Shown here piece after piece: positions 1 through 8,600 of a stretch of DNA of 9,373 bases; within the stretch, counting starts at the first letter, position 1; every line of letters begins with the position of its first letter. The stretch is from Bacteroidaceae bacterium. GTDB lineage: Bacteria > Bacteroidota > Bacteroidia > Bacteroidales > Bacteroidaceae. The stretch spans positions 1 to 9,373 of the forward strand of contig JAQVXN010000055.1 in assembly GCA_028709135.1 (NCBI GenBank). The letters are read 5' to 3'. The position numbers were made by a program, and so were the translations under genes. The notes beneath the pieces were generated by a model that was given only the letters and a program-made list of their open reading frames with translations, was not told the origin of the DNA and did not search any database.

Positions 1-732
1 ATGGAACAAGCGCAAGGAGCTCAGAATGCCCCACAAGCTATGAGTAATAAAGCTCAACGAGGTACTCGCGAAGAACAGATAAAAGGTGCTTTTGAACTTT
101 GGAAAGAGGCGCAAGCTGGTGTTTCAATTGCGGAGAAAACCTATAAGCGTATAAAGGCCCTTTATGATGAAGGCGTTGTGCCAGCTCAGCGGCTGGACGA
201 AATTACGGCAAAACGCGATGCTGCTATAGCAACCGAACAAGCAGCTCGTTCTCAGTATCAAATGGCTGTAAATGGTGCGCAACGTGAAGATAAAGAAGCC
301 GCACAAGCCATGGTAGATCGTTCAAAAGGTGCTGTAGCTGAGGTAAAGTCATATTTAAAAGAAACGGCATTGACTGCTTCTGCCTCAGGGGAGATCAGTG
401 AAGTGTTTCCTAAAGTTGGCGAACTCGTGGGCTCTGGTTCTCCTATTATGAATGTGAGCGAGTTGTATGATATGTGGGTAACTTTCAATGTTCGTGAAGA
501 CCTCTTGAAAAATTTAAAAATGGATGCCACAGTGAAAGCTTTTGTGCCCGCTCTGAATAACAAGCAAATTAAATTGAAAGTCTACTACTTAAAAGATTTA
601 GGCTCATATGCCGTATGGAAGGCTTCGAAATCAACAGGGCAATTTGATTTGAAAACTTTCGAAGTCAAAGCACGCCCTATAGAAAAAGTAAAAGATTTGC
701 GCCCTGGTATGACAGTGGTATTGATTCGTTAA
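1..732 (+). CDS. HlyD family periplasmic adaptor of an ABC efflux system (5'-truncated)
   Basis: Membrane-fusion (periplasmic adaptor) protein linking inner-membrane ABC-2 permeases to a TolC-type outer-membrane channel. The visible 243 residues contain a long, Ala/Glu/Lys-rich helical hairpin (about residues 1-120, with the turn near GVVPAQRLDE). The second half of the lipoyl-like domain follows (about 120-150, with SGEISEVFPKVGELVGSGSP), then a beta-barrel region ending in the typical LRPGMTVVLIR. The family is usually around 320-330 residues and begins with a membrane anchor and the first lipoyl half-motif. Both are missing here, and the frame is open to the window edge with no upstream stop, so the ATG at base 1 is almost certainly an internal methionine. 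The stop is followed 8 bases later by the first permease, indicating one operon. The family call is firm. The transported substrate is unknown. Confidence 0.92.
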   Translation: MEQAQGAQNAPQAMSNKAQRGTREEQIKGAFELWKEAQAGVSIAEKTYKRIKALYDEGVVPAQRLDEITAKRDAAIATEQAARSQYQMAVNGAQREDKEAAQAMVDRSKGAVAEVKSYLKETALTASASGEISEVFPKVGELVGSGSPIMNVSELYDMWVTFNVREDLLKNLKMDATVKAFVPALNNKQIKLKVYYLKDLGSYAVWKASKSTGQFDLKTFEVKARPIEKVKDLRPGMTVVLIR

Positions 733-740
733 TTGTAAAA

Positions 741-1925
741 ATGCGAAATCCCAATCATTCTTTTCTAAAGTGTTTTTGGGCGGTATTTTATCGTGAATGC
801 CGTCGAATGTGTTCGCGTCCTATTTATTTTTATTGTATTATTGGCGCTCCGTTGTTTTGCCTAATTTTCTTTACTTCACTTATGCATCAAGGGCTTCCAC
901 ATGATTTACCTATTGGAGTAGTAGATTTGGATAATTCAAGTAATTCGCGAACAATTATTCGAACATTGGATGCCATGGATTTGTTGAAAGTAGAAGAAGT
1001 TTACCATAGTCAAAGTGAAGCGCGCGATGCTGTGCAAAGAAATAAAATATATGGTTTCATCTCTATTCCTTCCGGTTTCAGTGCCTCGTTGCAAGCATTT
1101 CGTAGACCAACAGTAACATATTATACCAGTTATGCATTATTAGTCCCCGGTTCTCTGACTTATGGCGCAATGCGAAAAGCTGTTGAATTGGTTTCAGGTG
1201 CAGCTGTCAGAAGTCAACTTTTGGCACGGGGTGCTACAGAAAATCAAGCTCTTGGATTTATACAACCAATTGTAATAGAGCCCCATGCTACTTTTAATCC
1301 TACCCTTAATTACTCAATCTATTTATGCAATACCTTAATTCCAGGAGTGATGATGTTGCTTATTTCGTTAATGACAGTATATTCTATTGGCAGTGAAGTG
1401 AAGTTTAATACCGCCAGATATTGGCTGGAAAAAGGGAATCATTCGATATTACTTTCTTTGGGTGCTAAGGAATTGCCTTATACGTTAGCATTTTTTGCCA
1501 TAGGTTTTTTCTGTGATTATTACTTGTATGGAGTTATGAAATTTCCATCTAACGGAGGTTTTTTGCCGATGTTGTTTTTGACATTGTGTATGGTACTTGC
1601 TGCGCAAGCTCTTGGCATCATATTTTTTTCATTAATTCCTACCTTGAGATTGGCGTTAAGTATGTCCTGTTTGTGGGGGGTTGTTTCTTTCTCTATTTGT
1701 GGATTTACTTTTCCTGAAATTGCGATGAATGGGCCGGTTCAGGCATTAAGTTATCTTTTCCCGTTAAGACATTATTATCTTATTTATGCAAGTCAGACTC
1801 TTGATGGAAATAGCATGATCTATTCATGGAGTAGCTACATGTTCTTGTTCATTTTTATTTTATTACCGTTCATTTTTATGATGAGACTAAAACGGGAACT
1901 TATTCATTCTTTTTATATTCCTTAA
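741..1925 (+). CDS. ABC-2 type transporter permease (YhhJ/YbhR-like), first of a pair
   Basis: Inner-membrane permease of 394 residues, expected to work with the adaptor upstream and the second permease downstream in drug or envelope-compound export. One membrane helix lies near residues 28-48. A large extracytoplasmic domain follows (about 50-190), opening with DLPIGVVDLDNSSNSR and containing YGFISIPSGFS. Then comes a cluster of about five helices (near 192-215, 245-263, 273-298, 303-325, 360-381). This is the usual layout of ABC-2 permeases with a long first periplasmic loop. The FNPTLNYS stretch before the second helix and FPLRHYYLIYA near the C-terminus are typical of the family. The start ATG follows the adaptor stop by 8 bases and is preceded by an A-rich stretch without a Shine-Dalgarno motif, as is common in Bacteroidetes. 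The family is confident; the substrate is not known. Confidence 0.92.
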   Translation: MRNPNHSFLKCFWAVFYRECRRMCSRPIYFYCIIGAPLFCLIFFTSLMHQGLPHDLPIGVVDLDNSSNSRTIIRTLDAMDLLKVEEVYHSQSEARDAVQRNKIYGFISIPSGFSASLQAFRRPTVTYYTSYALLVPGSLTYGAMRKAVELVSGAAVRSQLLARGATENQALGFIQPIVIEPHATFNPTLNYSIYLCNTLIPGVMMLLISLMTVYSIGSEVKFNTARYWLEKGNHSILLSLGAKELPYTLAFFAIGFFCDYYLYGVMKFPSNGGFLPMLFLTLCMVLAAQALGIIFFSLIPTLRLALSMSCLWGVVSFSICGFTFPEIAMNGPVQALSYLFPLRHYYLIYASQTLDGNSMIYSWSSYMFLFIFILLPFIFMMRLKRELIHSFYIP

Positions 1926-1931
1926 TTTAAG

Positions 1932-3146
1932 ATGAGAAATACGATATTACAAGGGTTGAATGAATTAATTCATATATGCCAGATGGAATTAAAAATAATC
2001 TTCCATGATGAAGGTGTTTTTATTTTCTGCATATTGGTACCGTTAGGTTATCCTCTTCTTTATTCCTATATTTATGTAACAGAACTGATGCGAGATGTAC
2101 CTGTAACGGTGATTGATGATTCTAAAACTGCTTTGAGTCGAGAATTTATTCGAAATTTGGATGCGTCACAGTGGATAAAAGTTGTTGGATATTCTGATAA
2201 TATACCTGATGCACGTCAACACATTAAAGAACAGCAAACGTATGGTTTTTTTAGAATTCCTTCTGATTTCTCCAATAGAATAGTTAAAGGGGAGCAGGTG
2301 AGTGTGGGACTATATTCTGATATGAGTGCAATGCTTTATTATAAAGGAATGTTTATAGGTGCCACGGATGTTTCTTTGGATATGAATAAGAAAATCAAAA
2401 TTGAACGAGCTGGAAAAGCAACGGACGAAGATGAAAAAATGGTTGTTTCTCCTATAAAAAGTCGTGAAGTTGCATTATTCAATCCACAGCAAGGTTTTGC
2501 TTCTTTTTTGATACCTGCAATATTAGTCCTTGTTATCCAGCAAACACTATTACTCGGAATAGGAATGGCAGGTGGCACAGCTGCGGAGAAAGGAGAATAT
2601 AGTGAATTAGTAGCTACGAGTAGACGAAATAGAGGAACTCTGCATATTATATTTGGACGCGCGTTTGCTTATTTCAGCATTTATGCAGTTCAAGCAGCTT
2701 TTATGGTTTGTGTTGTTCCGAAGTTGTTTGGCTTGACACAATTATCTCAAGGGCTTGATTTGATGTTATTCCTGATTCCTTATCTTTTATCATGTATCTT
2801 TTTTTCTATGGCATTATCTATATTGATGAGGAACAGGGAAATGAGTATTTTGGTTTTTGTTTTTACATCTGTCCCCTTATTGTTTGTCTCTGGTATTTCT
2901 TGGCCGGGTTCTGCTGTTCCTCCATTTTGGAAAGGAGTTTCCTGGCTTTTTCCTTCTACGTTTGGTATCAATGGTTTTGTACGTATCAATACAATGGGCG
3001 CCACTATCAGTCAGGTGGCTGTAGAGTGGCGCGCATTGTGGCTACAGGCTGTAGCCTATTTTGTTTTAGCTTATATGAGCTGTCGTACAATTATTTATCG
3101 CGAACGCAGAAAGGATAAAACTGAATTGAGAGAACCATTTATGTAA
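1932..3146 (+). CDS. ABC-2 type transporter permease, second of a pair
   Basis: Inner-membrane permease of 404 residues, paralogous to the gene just upstream. It has the same order of parts: a first helix near 27-50, an extracytoplasmic domain (about 51-188) with DVPVTVIDDSKTALSREFIRNLDA and YGFFRIPSDFS, then helices near 190-212, 240-260, 275-297, 303-322 and 368-388. The FNPQQGFASFLIPAILVLVI segment corresponds to the FNPTLNY segment of its neighbour, and WLFPSTFGINGFVRIN to the conserved late loop. The C-terminus is basic (RERRKDK), consistent with a cytoplasmic end. The start lies 6 bases after the previous stop, so the two are translationally linked, and a heterodimeric channel is the simplest reading. 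It ends only 8 bases from the stop of the convergent minus-strand gene, with no obvious terminator between them. Confidence 0.92.
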   Translation: MRNTILQGLNELIHICQMELKIIFHDEGVFIFCILVPLGYPLLYSYIYVTELMRDVPVTVIDDSKTALSREFIRNLDASQWIKVVGYSDNIPDARQHIKEQQTYGFFRIPSDFSNRIVKGEQVSVGLYSDMSAMLYYKGMFIGATDVSLDMNKKIKIERAGKATDEDEKMVVSPIKSREVALFNPQQGFASFLIPAILVLVIQQTLLLGIGMAGGTAAEKGEYSELVATSRRNRGTLHIIFGRAFAYFSIYAVQAAFMVCVVPKLFGLTQLSQGLDLMLFLIPYLLSCIFFSMALSILMRNREMSILVFVFTSVPLLFVSGISWPGSAVPPFWKGVSWLFPSTFGINGFVRINTMGATISQVAVEWRALWLQAVAYFVLAYMSCRTIIYRERRKDKTELREPFM

Positions 3147-3154
3147 GCGTTCAT

Positions 3155-4840
3155 TTACTTGGTTGTGTTGAAGAATAATGTAATTCTGTTCCCTTCTGGC
3201 TGGATGCTGAAAACATTTCCATTTCCTGTGTTGCGAAGATCTTTGAAGCTACCTTTTAACAAGTCTGTTTTATAGGAGAATCCATCCTGTGAGGCTGTGA
3301 TTTTATGGGATGTAATTGATGAAAAAGGTAATTCTGCTTCTGGTTGAACCGTAAGTTGCATATTCCAATTAAATTGTTTTGCTTTGTTTTGGCAATAAAT
3401 ATCTAATTTGTCAGCTTTAAATTCCAAGATAAATATAGCAGAACCATCTTGTAGTGGCCAGGAAACGAGTAAGTCTTTACCTTTTTCTGTAATAGAGGGA
3501 TTGCCTCCCAGAACTTCCTCCATTTCTCCATTACTGTTTTGACGATAGAAACGTAAACCAGCCAAACGATCAACAGTACTCCAGAGGCAACCGTCTACGA
3601 TCGGAAAGGTTCTGTAAAGACATTTTGTTGAAGTGGTGGGCTTTTCAAGATATTCTGATTGGCTCCTTTCATCAAAAAGATGGATATCTCTAATATTGAG
3701 TGTTGTTTTGTCCCACAACAAATTGGCTCTATAATATCTGCTGTTGAACCAAACTGTTTTTCTTCCATTTTGTTTGTGGTCAGAAAGTGCTGCAAAAGAA
3801 GTCGCGGGTGTTACAGGATACACTTTTTTATACCATCGTCCGGTTTCTCCAAGTGTTTCAATTTTCACTTTGCCGGCTGCAGAAAGTTTTTCCAGTTGCT
3901 CCATCTGATATTCAAATCCTTTTTGCATGGGTCCCCATGTGAAAGAATTCTCCTGACCTGCTTGAGTATAGTTGAATCCTAAACAAGGGTCTTCTGTAAA
4001 TGTTTTAAAAAACCAGTCAACCCACGTAGGAGATCCTCCTCCATCGCCATATACAGGCTCAAGTGTGGCAACAGACTGCACGGCACCACCTAAACCTGCT
4101 TCATACTGATAGATAGGGTCACTGCCTAACATTCTGAATATAGGAACGTCAATCTGTCCGCTTTTGGTTTGTGCTGGCATATAGGCATTTTTGCGACTAG
4201 GATAAAACCCTTGTCCCCAGTAGCCGCCCCAAAGCGTATAACCGTCAGTTCCAACTTGGTCACGACAGTTACAAGAAGCCTGAATACGGTATTTATCGTA
4301 CATGTAGGCCAACGAGTGTGCATCAATAAACCAAGAACCGATAGAGGCAGGGTACGTGCCAAAAATTTCTTTGAATTTCTTCATGTAGGCGTCTACCAGC
4401 TGTTCTCTTTCCTTTGGCGTGTAGCCTACAGAAAAACCTACATTTGTATGCCAATCCCATGAATAGCGTCCACGCCATTTCAGTCCGGCAGCTTCCACCT
4501 GAGGTTGTGTGATTTCCCACCATCCTCCAACTTCACAACCTCGTTGAATCTCTTCTTTGAGAAGTTTCTGATATTCAGGGTTAATTAACGCATCATATTG
4601 CAAAAGATATGTACCTTTCAGCCCATGGCTGCGGAGGCAATTGGCTTGACTGACTACTGTTTGATAAAGCACTTCATCTGTGTAAGCTTCTATTCGGGGT
4701 TCCGTGCCTCTGATAAAATTGATGATATTGACAATTCGAGGAGATTTTTCCGTCTTTTGTTGTGCTATAGCTTGTAGAACACAGAATGCGCACCCTATGA
4801 ATATGACAGCGAATGCACTATAAAAATTTCTTCTGCTCAT
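3155..4840 (-). CDS. Secreted polysaccharide-deacetylase-like protein of unknown substrate
   Basis: Predicted exported protein of about 561 residues. The start at 4840 (MSRRNFYS) begins a signal peptide: an RR-containing n-region, a hydrophobic core and a likely cleavage site after AIA near residue 26. The frame is open further up to an ATG at 4972, but that lies upstream of the -7 promoter box and would bury the signal peptide. The mature N-terminal part (about 30-340) looks like a divergent NodB/polysaccharide-deacetylase-type alpha/beta barrel, with conserved-looking blocks RGTEPR (44-49), CEVGGWWEIT, WDWHTNVGFSVGYT (128-141), GSWFIDAHS (168-176) and CNCRDQVGTDGYTLWGG (from 190). The remaining ~200 residues look beta-rich. 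From memory it may fall in Pfam families of unknown function (DUF3863/DUF3864), which I could not check. The classic paired aspartates of NodB motif 1 are not evident, so activity should not be assumed. It forms its own transcription unit. Confidence 0.8.
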   Translation of the reverse strand: MSRRNFYSAFAVIFIGCAFCVLQAIAQQKTEKSPRIVNIINFIRGTEPRIEAYTDEVLYQTVVSQANCLRSHGLKGTYLLQYDALINPEYQKLLKEEIQRGCEVGGWWEITQPQVEAAGLKWRGRYSWDWHTNVGFSVGYTPKEREQLVDAYMKKFKEIFGTYPASIGSWFIDAHSLAYMYDKYRIQASCNCRDQVGTDGYTLWGGYWGQGFYPSRKNAYMPAQTKSGQIDVPIFRMLGSDPIYQYEAGLGGAVQSVATLEPVYGDGGGSPTWVDWFFKTFTEDPCLGFNYTQAGQENSFTWGPMQKGFEYQMEQLEKLSAAGKVKIETLGETGRWYKKVYPVTPATSFAALSDHKQNGRKTVWFNSRYYRANLLWDKTTLNIRDIHLFDERSQSEYLEKPTTSTKCLYRTFPIVDGCLWSTVDRLAGLRFYRQNSNGEMEEVLGGNPSITEKGKDLLVSWPLQDGSAIFILEFKADKLDIYCQNKAKQFNWNMQLTVQPEAELPFSSITSHKITASQDGFSYKTDLLKGSFKDLRNTGNGNVFSIQPEGNRITLFFNTTK

Positions 4841-4900
4841 TTTCTGATAAATATTGAATGTGTTTTGATTGTGAGGATAATTAACTTTACATATTGAGGG

Positions 4901-4908
4901 CAAAAGTA
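4901..4908 (-). promoter_or_regulatory. Bacteroidetes -7 promoter box for the deacetylase-like gene
   Basis: On the minus strand this reads TACTTTTG, a perfect match to the Bacteroidetes primary sigma -7 consensus TAnnTTTG, embedded in TTTGTACTTTTGCC. It lies 60 bases upstream of the ATG at 4840, giving an inferred leader of roughly 50 bases. No good -33 TTTG is visible at the usual 19-21 base spacing, only T-rich sequence around 4921-4930, so the assignment rests on the -7 box and its position. It also argues against the upstream ATG at 4972. Confidence 0.7.
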
Positions 4909-5284
4909 CAAATTTATATTGAAGAAAAGTTTTTTGTTTGACTTCAATTTTCCTGCGTGCAAGTCTTTCCAACGATGATAAATAGGATTTGATGTGCTGT
5001 GTTGTTATTCTAATTTGTCCTCTTTTTAATAATCTTTTTCGGAAGTGATAATTTATATGGTCTTGTTTACTTGATGAACTGTTTTTATGTGTATTCTCCT
5101 ATTAATAATGATTCTTTGTATTTCCCCTTCAAAAACGTGGTGTTTTTTCTTAAATCGGTAATAATGGATTTGCTATTTTTGAAACAATTAATAATGGCTC
5201 ATTTACAACTTGTTCCGACTTTTTATTTGATCTGTAGCAGGGCTTTTTAATAAGAAAAAAACAAAATACTTCAGCATGTCACCG

Positions 5285-5389
5285 AAGTTGTTATTTGTAA
5301 AAAGCAAGTTGTTATTCGTAAAAACTATGAGGCCATTCGTCAAGAGTATGACAAACATATTTTGAAATGCAACAAATATATTTTGATAT
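5285..5389. repeat. Two pairs of direct repeats sharing a 21-bp phase
   Basis: A 19-base word, AAGTTGTTATTYGTAAAAA, occurs at 5285-5303 and again at 5306-5324, exactly 21 bases apart, with one mismatch. A second word, ACAAAYATATTTTGA, occurs at 5351-5365 and 5372-5386, again exactly 21 bases apart with one mismatch. The intervening unit at 5327-5347 shares ATTCGT and 13 of 21 positions with the unit before it, so five consecutive 21-base units can be laid out from 5285 to 5389. The two word types differ clearly from each other, and the link between units 3 and 4 is weak (8 of 21 positions). The repeats lie between a terminator and a promoter. Their function is unknown. Tandem regulator sites two helical turns apart or a decayed minisatellite are both possible. 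Confidence 0.75.
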
Positions 5390-5574
5390 AAGTGCTGCTT
5401 CGTTTTGCAGGTCATCAAATGAATGAAACTTAATGAAGTGTTTTACGGGTCCTTATATGTGCCATATTAAGACAATGTTGATGCAAGATTAAGGCCATTG
5501 TGTATCGTTGAAGGTCTCATTTCTTGAAATCTTTATAGATGAAGTAAATAAGTATTTTTATTGGGCAACAAAAT

Positions 5575-5610
5575 TAAAAAGTGTGGACTCAATATGGGCC
5601 CACACTTAAA
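5575..5610 (-). terminator. Rho-independent terminator of the large modular gene
   Basis: Read on the minus strand, arms AAGTGTGG (5607-5600) and CCACACTT (5586-5579) pair perfectly over 8 bases. A few further pairs and a small loop lie inside, and a T-rich run (TTTAATTTT) follows directly. It begins about 24 bases after the stop codon of the modular gene at 5632. On the plus strand the hairpin is not followed by a T-run, so it should work mainly in the minus direction. Confidence 0.85.
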
Positions 5611-5631
5611 TTAAATGGTTGGATGAAAACT

Positions 5632-8600
5632 CTATTTCACTGCAATCTTATTTTTACCAATAATATAAAGACCTTTGCTTAGTCCTTTCTGAGCATCGGT
5701 AGCTTTTATGTTCTTTTTCAAGAGTTTTCCATCGATGGTGTAAACACAAACTTTATCTGTTGCCTTGTTTATTACAGCAGATTTAACGTCAGTGAGTAGT
5801 ATGCCACTTTCAATAACGAGATCTGCATCACCTTCTTGGTTGGTAACCAGATTGGGATTGATGTAACCGGTGCGACCAGGAATAGAAATCTCGTATGTAG
5901 TGGTTTCGTTCAGCTCTGAATTTTTAATGATGCCCAGTCCCGGCTTCTTGAGGGTGATACCTTGAAGAGTTCCAACCAAACCGTTTGCAACGATTGTGGA
6001 AGAGTCTATAACAGTTGAGGGAACTGCAAAAGATATGGGTTGTGAAGGGGCAGTGGGATCATAGTGGGTATAGTCGTTAATGGTCATAATGAATGGTTCT
6101 CCGGCTTCAAAGTCATTCTTTAACTTCAATTCAAGTTTTGTTTGGTCTTCTGTTACCGTTATGCTCTTAATGGCATAAGTTTTTACTTTGTCATTGACGC
6201 CCATGAAGGATAAACTTCCCTTGTTTTCGAAGGGTAGAGTGATAATTTGGATGCTGTTATCTGGCAAGGTGTTGAAAGACAGCTCCTGATCAGATTGGAT
6301 AGGCTCAAATTTCCAAGATTGTTGACTTCTATCATTTGAAGGAAAGTTTAGTACAACAAATGATGTTCCGTCTGCTTTCAGACAATTGAAATCGTCGGAT
6401 ACACCTGCCTGGATGAGTTTGAACTTGCCATTGCCGTAATATTGAATCAAATATGGAGTCTTTACGTGTGACATCAATGGAGAATTGTCGGCGCCTAGTC
6501 CCCGATATGCGCCGAAATACTGTCCAGTGCCCATGTTCTGAATCGCATATTCTTCTTGTTTGCCTTGAACTGGAACAAAACGCCAGATGGAGTAGGGGTC
6601 GCTCTTGGGGTCAATTTGGTTAAGAATATAGCCTCCTACTTTGAGTTGCGTACCTGTTGATGTGTTACCTATATAAATCGGCTGATTCTGAGCATAGGGG
6701 TAATCGGAACCACTTATAATGTTGTACCATTGATTAGGAATAATTTGTCCGATGTGAGTCATAAAGGCGTTAAAAGCCGCATTCATGGAGTTTTTTGCAC
6801 GATTGATATCTTCATTGGTGGGTTGTAGAGGGTTCACGAAGGTTCTTGCTGATTTGATCGAACTCTTGAATGCATCAATAGCTGCTTGACTATCTACGAA
6901 ACCAATGCCCGTGCCAATTATAGAACTGTCTGCGTTTGTGGTGTATCTCTTGTAAAGATTAACTAAATTGGTCGTGTCTGCAAAGTGGATAAGAACATTG
7001 TTTATTGCTGTACGCAGGTTTGTGATGGGCTCGGTAGACAAAATGTTATGTTTGCCTATTTGACTGTCTGCATCCATCAGAATTTTCATGGCGTCAACAG
7101 CCGTTTTCAAATCAGGATTATAGTTATATTGTACTCGTTTTGGATCAAGACCTGAATACATTTGCCATTCTTCCACGTTCCAAGTAATGCCTGTAATTTC
7201 GGGCACTGCAAACATGCGGGCAGCAACTGTATTCATGTGAGTTGTTCCCTTGATAACAAAACGAATATATTTATAAGAATTTCCGAGATCAATATTGGGA
7301 GATGTGTATTGTGCATCCTGAATGTCTTCAGGGAAACCATCTTTTAGTTCTGTGATTGTATTCCATTGATCGGATTCTGCCGCATTTACACTGGCGCCAA
7401 GTGCATCATTGTTTGTTGCAAGAATTTCAATGTCATTAGGGCTGTCGTGATAATCAGTACCCCGTCGTCCATAATAATAGAAATAGAAATTTTTAACCGG
7501 TTCATTTAATTTAATCTGCAAGTTGTGATAGCCTGTGCCGACAGCAATATTATTGTTTGTTGCGGCAAAAGTTTCCTGGTTTGCAGCCCAACTATCTACA
7601 GTTGTTTCGGCATTGCCCATGGCAGTATCCCAATGGGAATGAAACACAGTATTTATATCTCCATCAATTAAATTTATAAGAGCCGAGCCGTCATCAACAC
7701 TCATACTGTTTGTGCTAATTTGATTAACATTGGTAATCAAGGTTATTTTGGAACCTATTGCGTTGTTGTAAACAATTTGGGCACTGTCAAGTAAGGCTGC
7801 CATTTGACTATCCATGTTGTCGCGGTCCACATATAGCTTGTTTACCACGTCGATTGCGGCCATTATGGCGTCAATATCGGCCTGAGTAGCAGTTAAACTA
7901 CTTATTTTAGCTTGCGCATCCTGAATCAGATTGGATAGTGCATCGCAAGCATCTTTCATTCCGGATACGGTTTTGTATTCGGACGTTGCTGCAACTTCGC
8001 CATCATAAATCTGCATTTCACTAAGGTTGAATGTTACACCTGTAATTTCAGGAACAACGAAGGTACGTTCACTTTGTTTTCCCTCATTAGTGGTGTGCTT
8101 AACAGCAAAGCGTAGATATTTAAATGATCCGCCCAAATCAAGAATTGGGGAAGTATATCTTGCTAAAGCTCCATTTGCAGGGAACCCTTTTGTTAAATCT
8201 GCGATTTGTGTCCATAAGGCTGAGTCTGCGGCAGCAGTATTGCCTCCAAGAGCGTCATCATTTGTACCGTAAATGGTAATGTGGTCAGGACTGTCAGCCC
8301 AAGAATCACTGTTGCGCCCGATATAATTGAATTTCATCTTGTTAATGGCGTAGGGGAGTGCAAACTGCAGATTGTGCCAGCCGAGACCTTCTGATACTAC
8401 GGTTTTCATTGTGCCATCCCAAATGGAGTGAAAAATAGATTCCGTGTTGCCGTCAATTAAATTAGCATATGAAGAGCCATCTCCAGGACTTTGTGCATTT
8501 GAAGAAATTTGAGATGACTTTGTAATTAGAGGCGTGTAGTCAATGGTCTTCTGACGTACATTTTCACCTTCGTTCGCCACTTTTTGTAGCTTATCTGCCA

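Larger units (their letters stand above)
4841..5631. other. Long AT-rich intergenic region
   Basis: About 790 bases with no convincing gene. The left end carries the promoter of the minus-strand deacetylase-like gene, and the right end the terminator of the large minus-strand gene. Between them lies AT-rich sequence with a set of 21-bp-phased direct repeats at about 5285-5389. Short open frames cross it on both strands, but none has a recognisable domain or a convincing start. I see no tRNA, riboswitch, insertion sequence end or CRISPR. I see nothing further in 4990-5280 or 5410-5570. Confidence 0.7.

Noticed and set aside
1..3. ATG at base 1 as the start of the adaptor gene
   Set aside because: The product would lack the membrane anchor and first lipoyl half-motif that HlyD adaptors have. 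The frame is simply cut by the window edge.
2792..3118. 108-codon plus-strand frame inside the second permease gene
   Set aside because: It is an alternative frame fully inside a well-supported gene, with no domain of its own.
5174..5181. Plus-strand TATTTTTG, a match to the -7 box
   Set aside because: There is no -33 element and no credible gene downstream on the plus strand. Such matches are expected by chance in AT-rich sequence.
5276..5365. 29-codon plus-strand frame with a heptad-like repeat
   Set aside because: Too short, with no start context, and the 21-base phase continues beyond its stop codon. Kept as an observation in the repeat finding, not called as a gene.
5285..5386. Phased repeats as a CRISPR array
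   Set aside because: Repeats are almost directly adjacent (2-6 bases between copies), of two different sequences, with no unique spacers and no cas genes nearby.
5203..5418. 71-codon minus-strand frame across the phased repeats
   Set aside because: It starts with TTG, has no recognisable domain, and is Asn/Phe/Leu-rich only because it translates the repeats. No promoter of full consensus precedes it.
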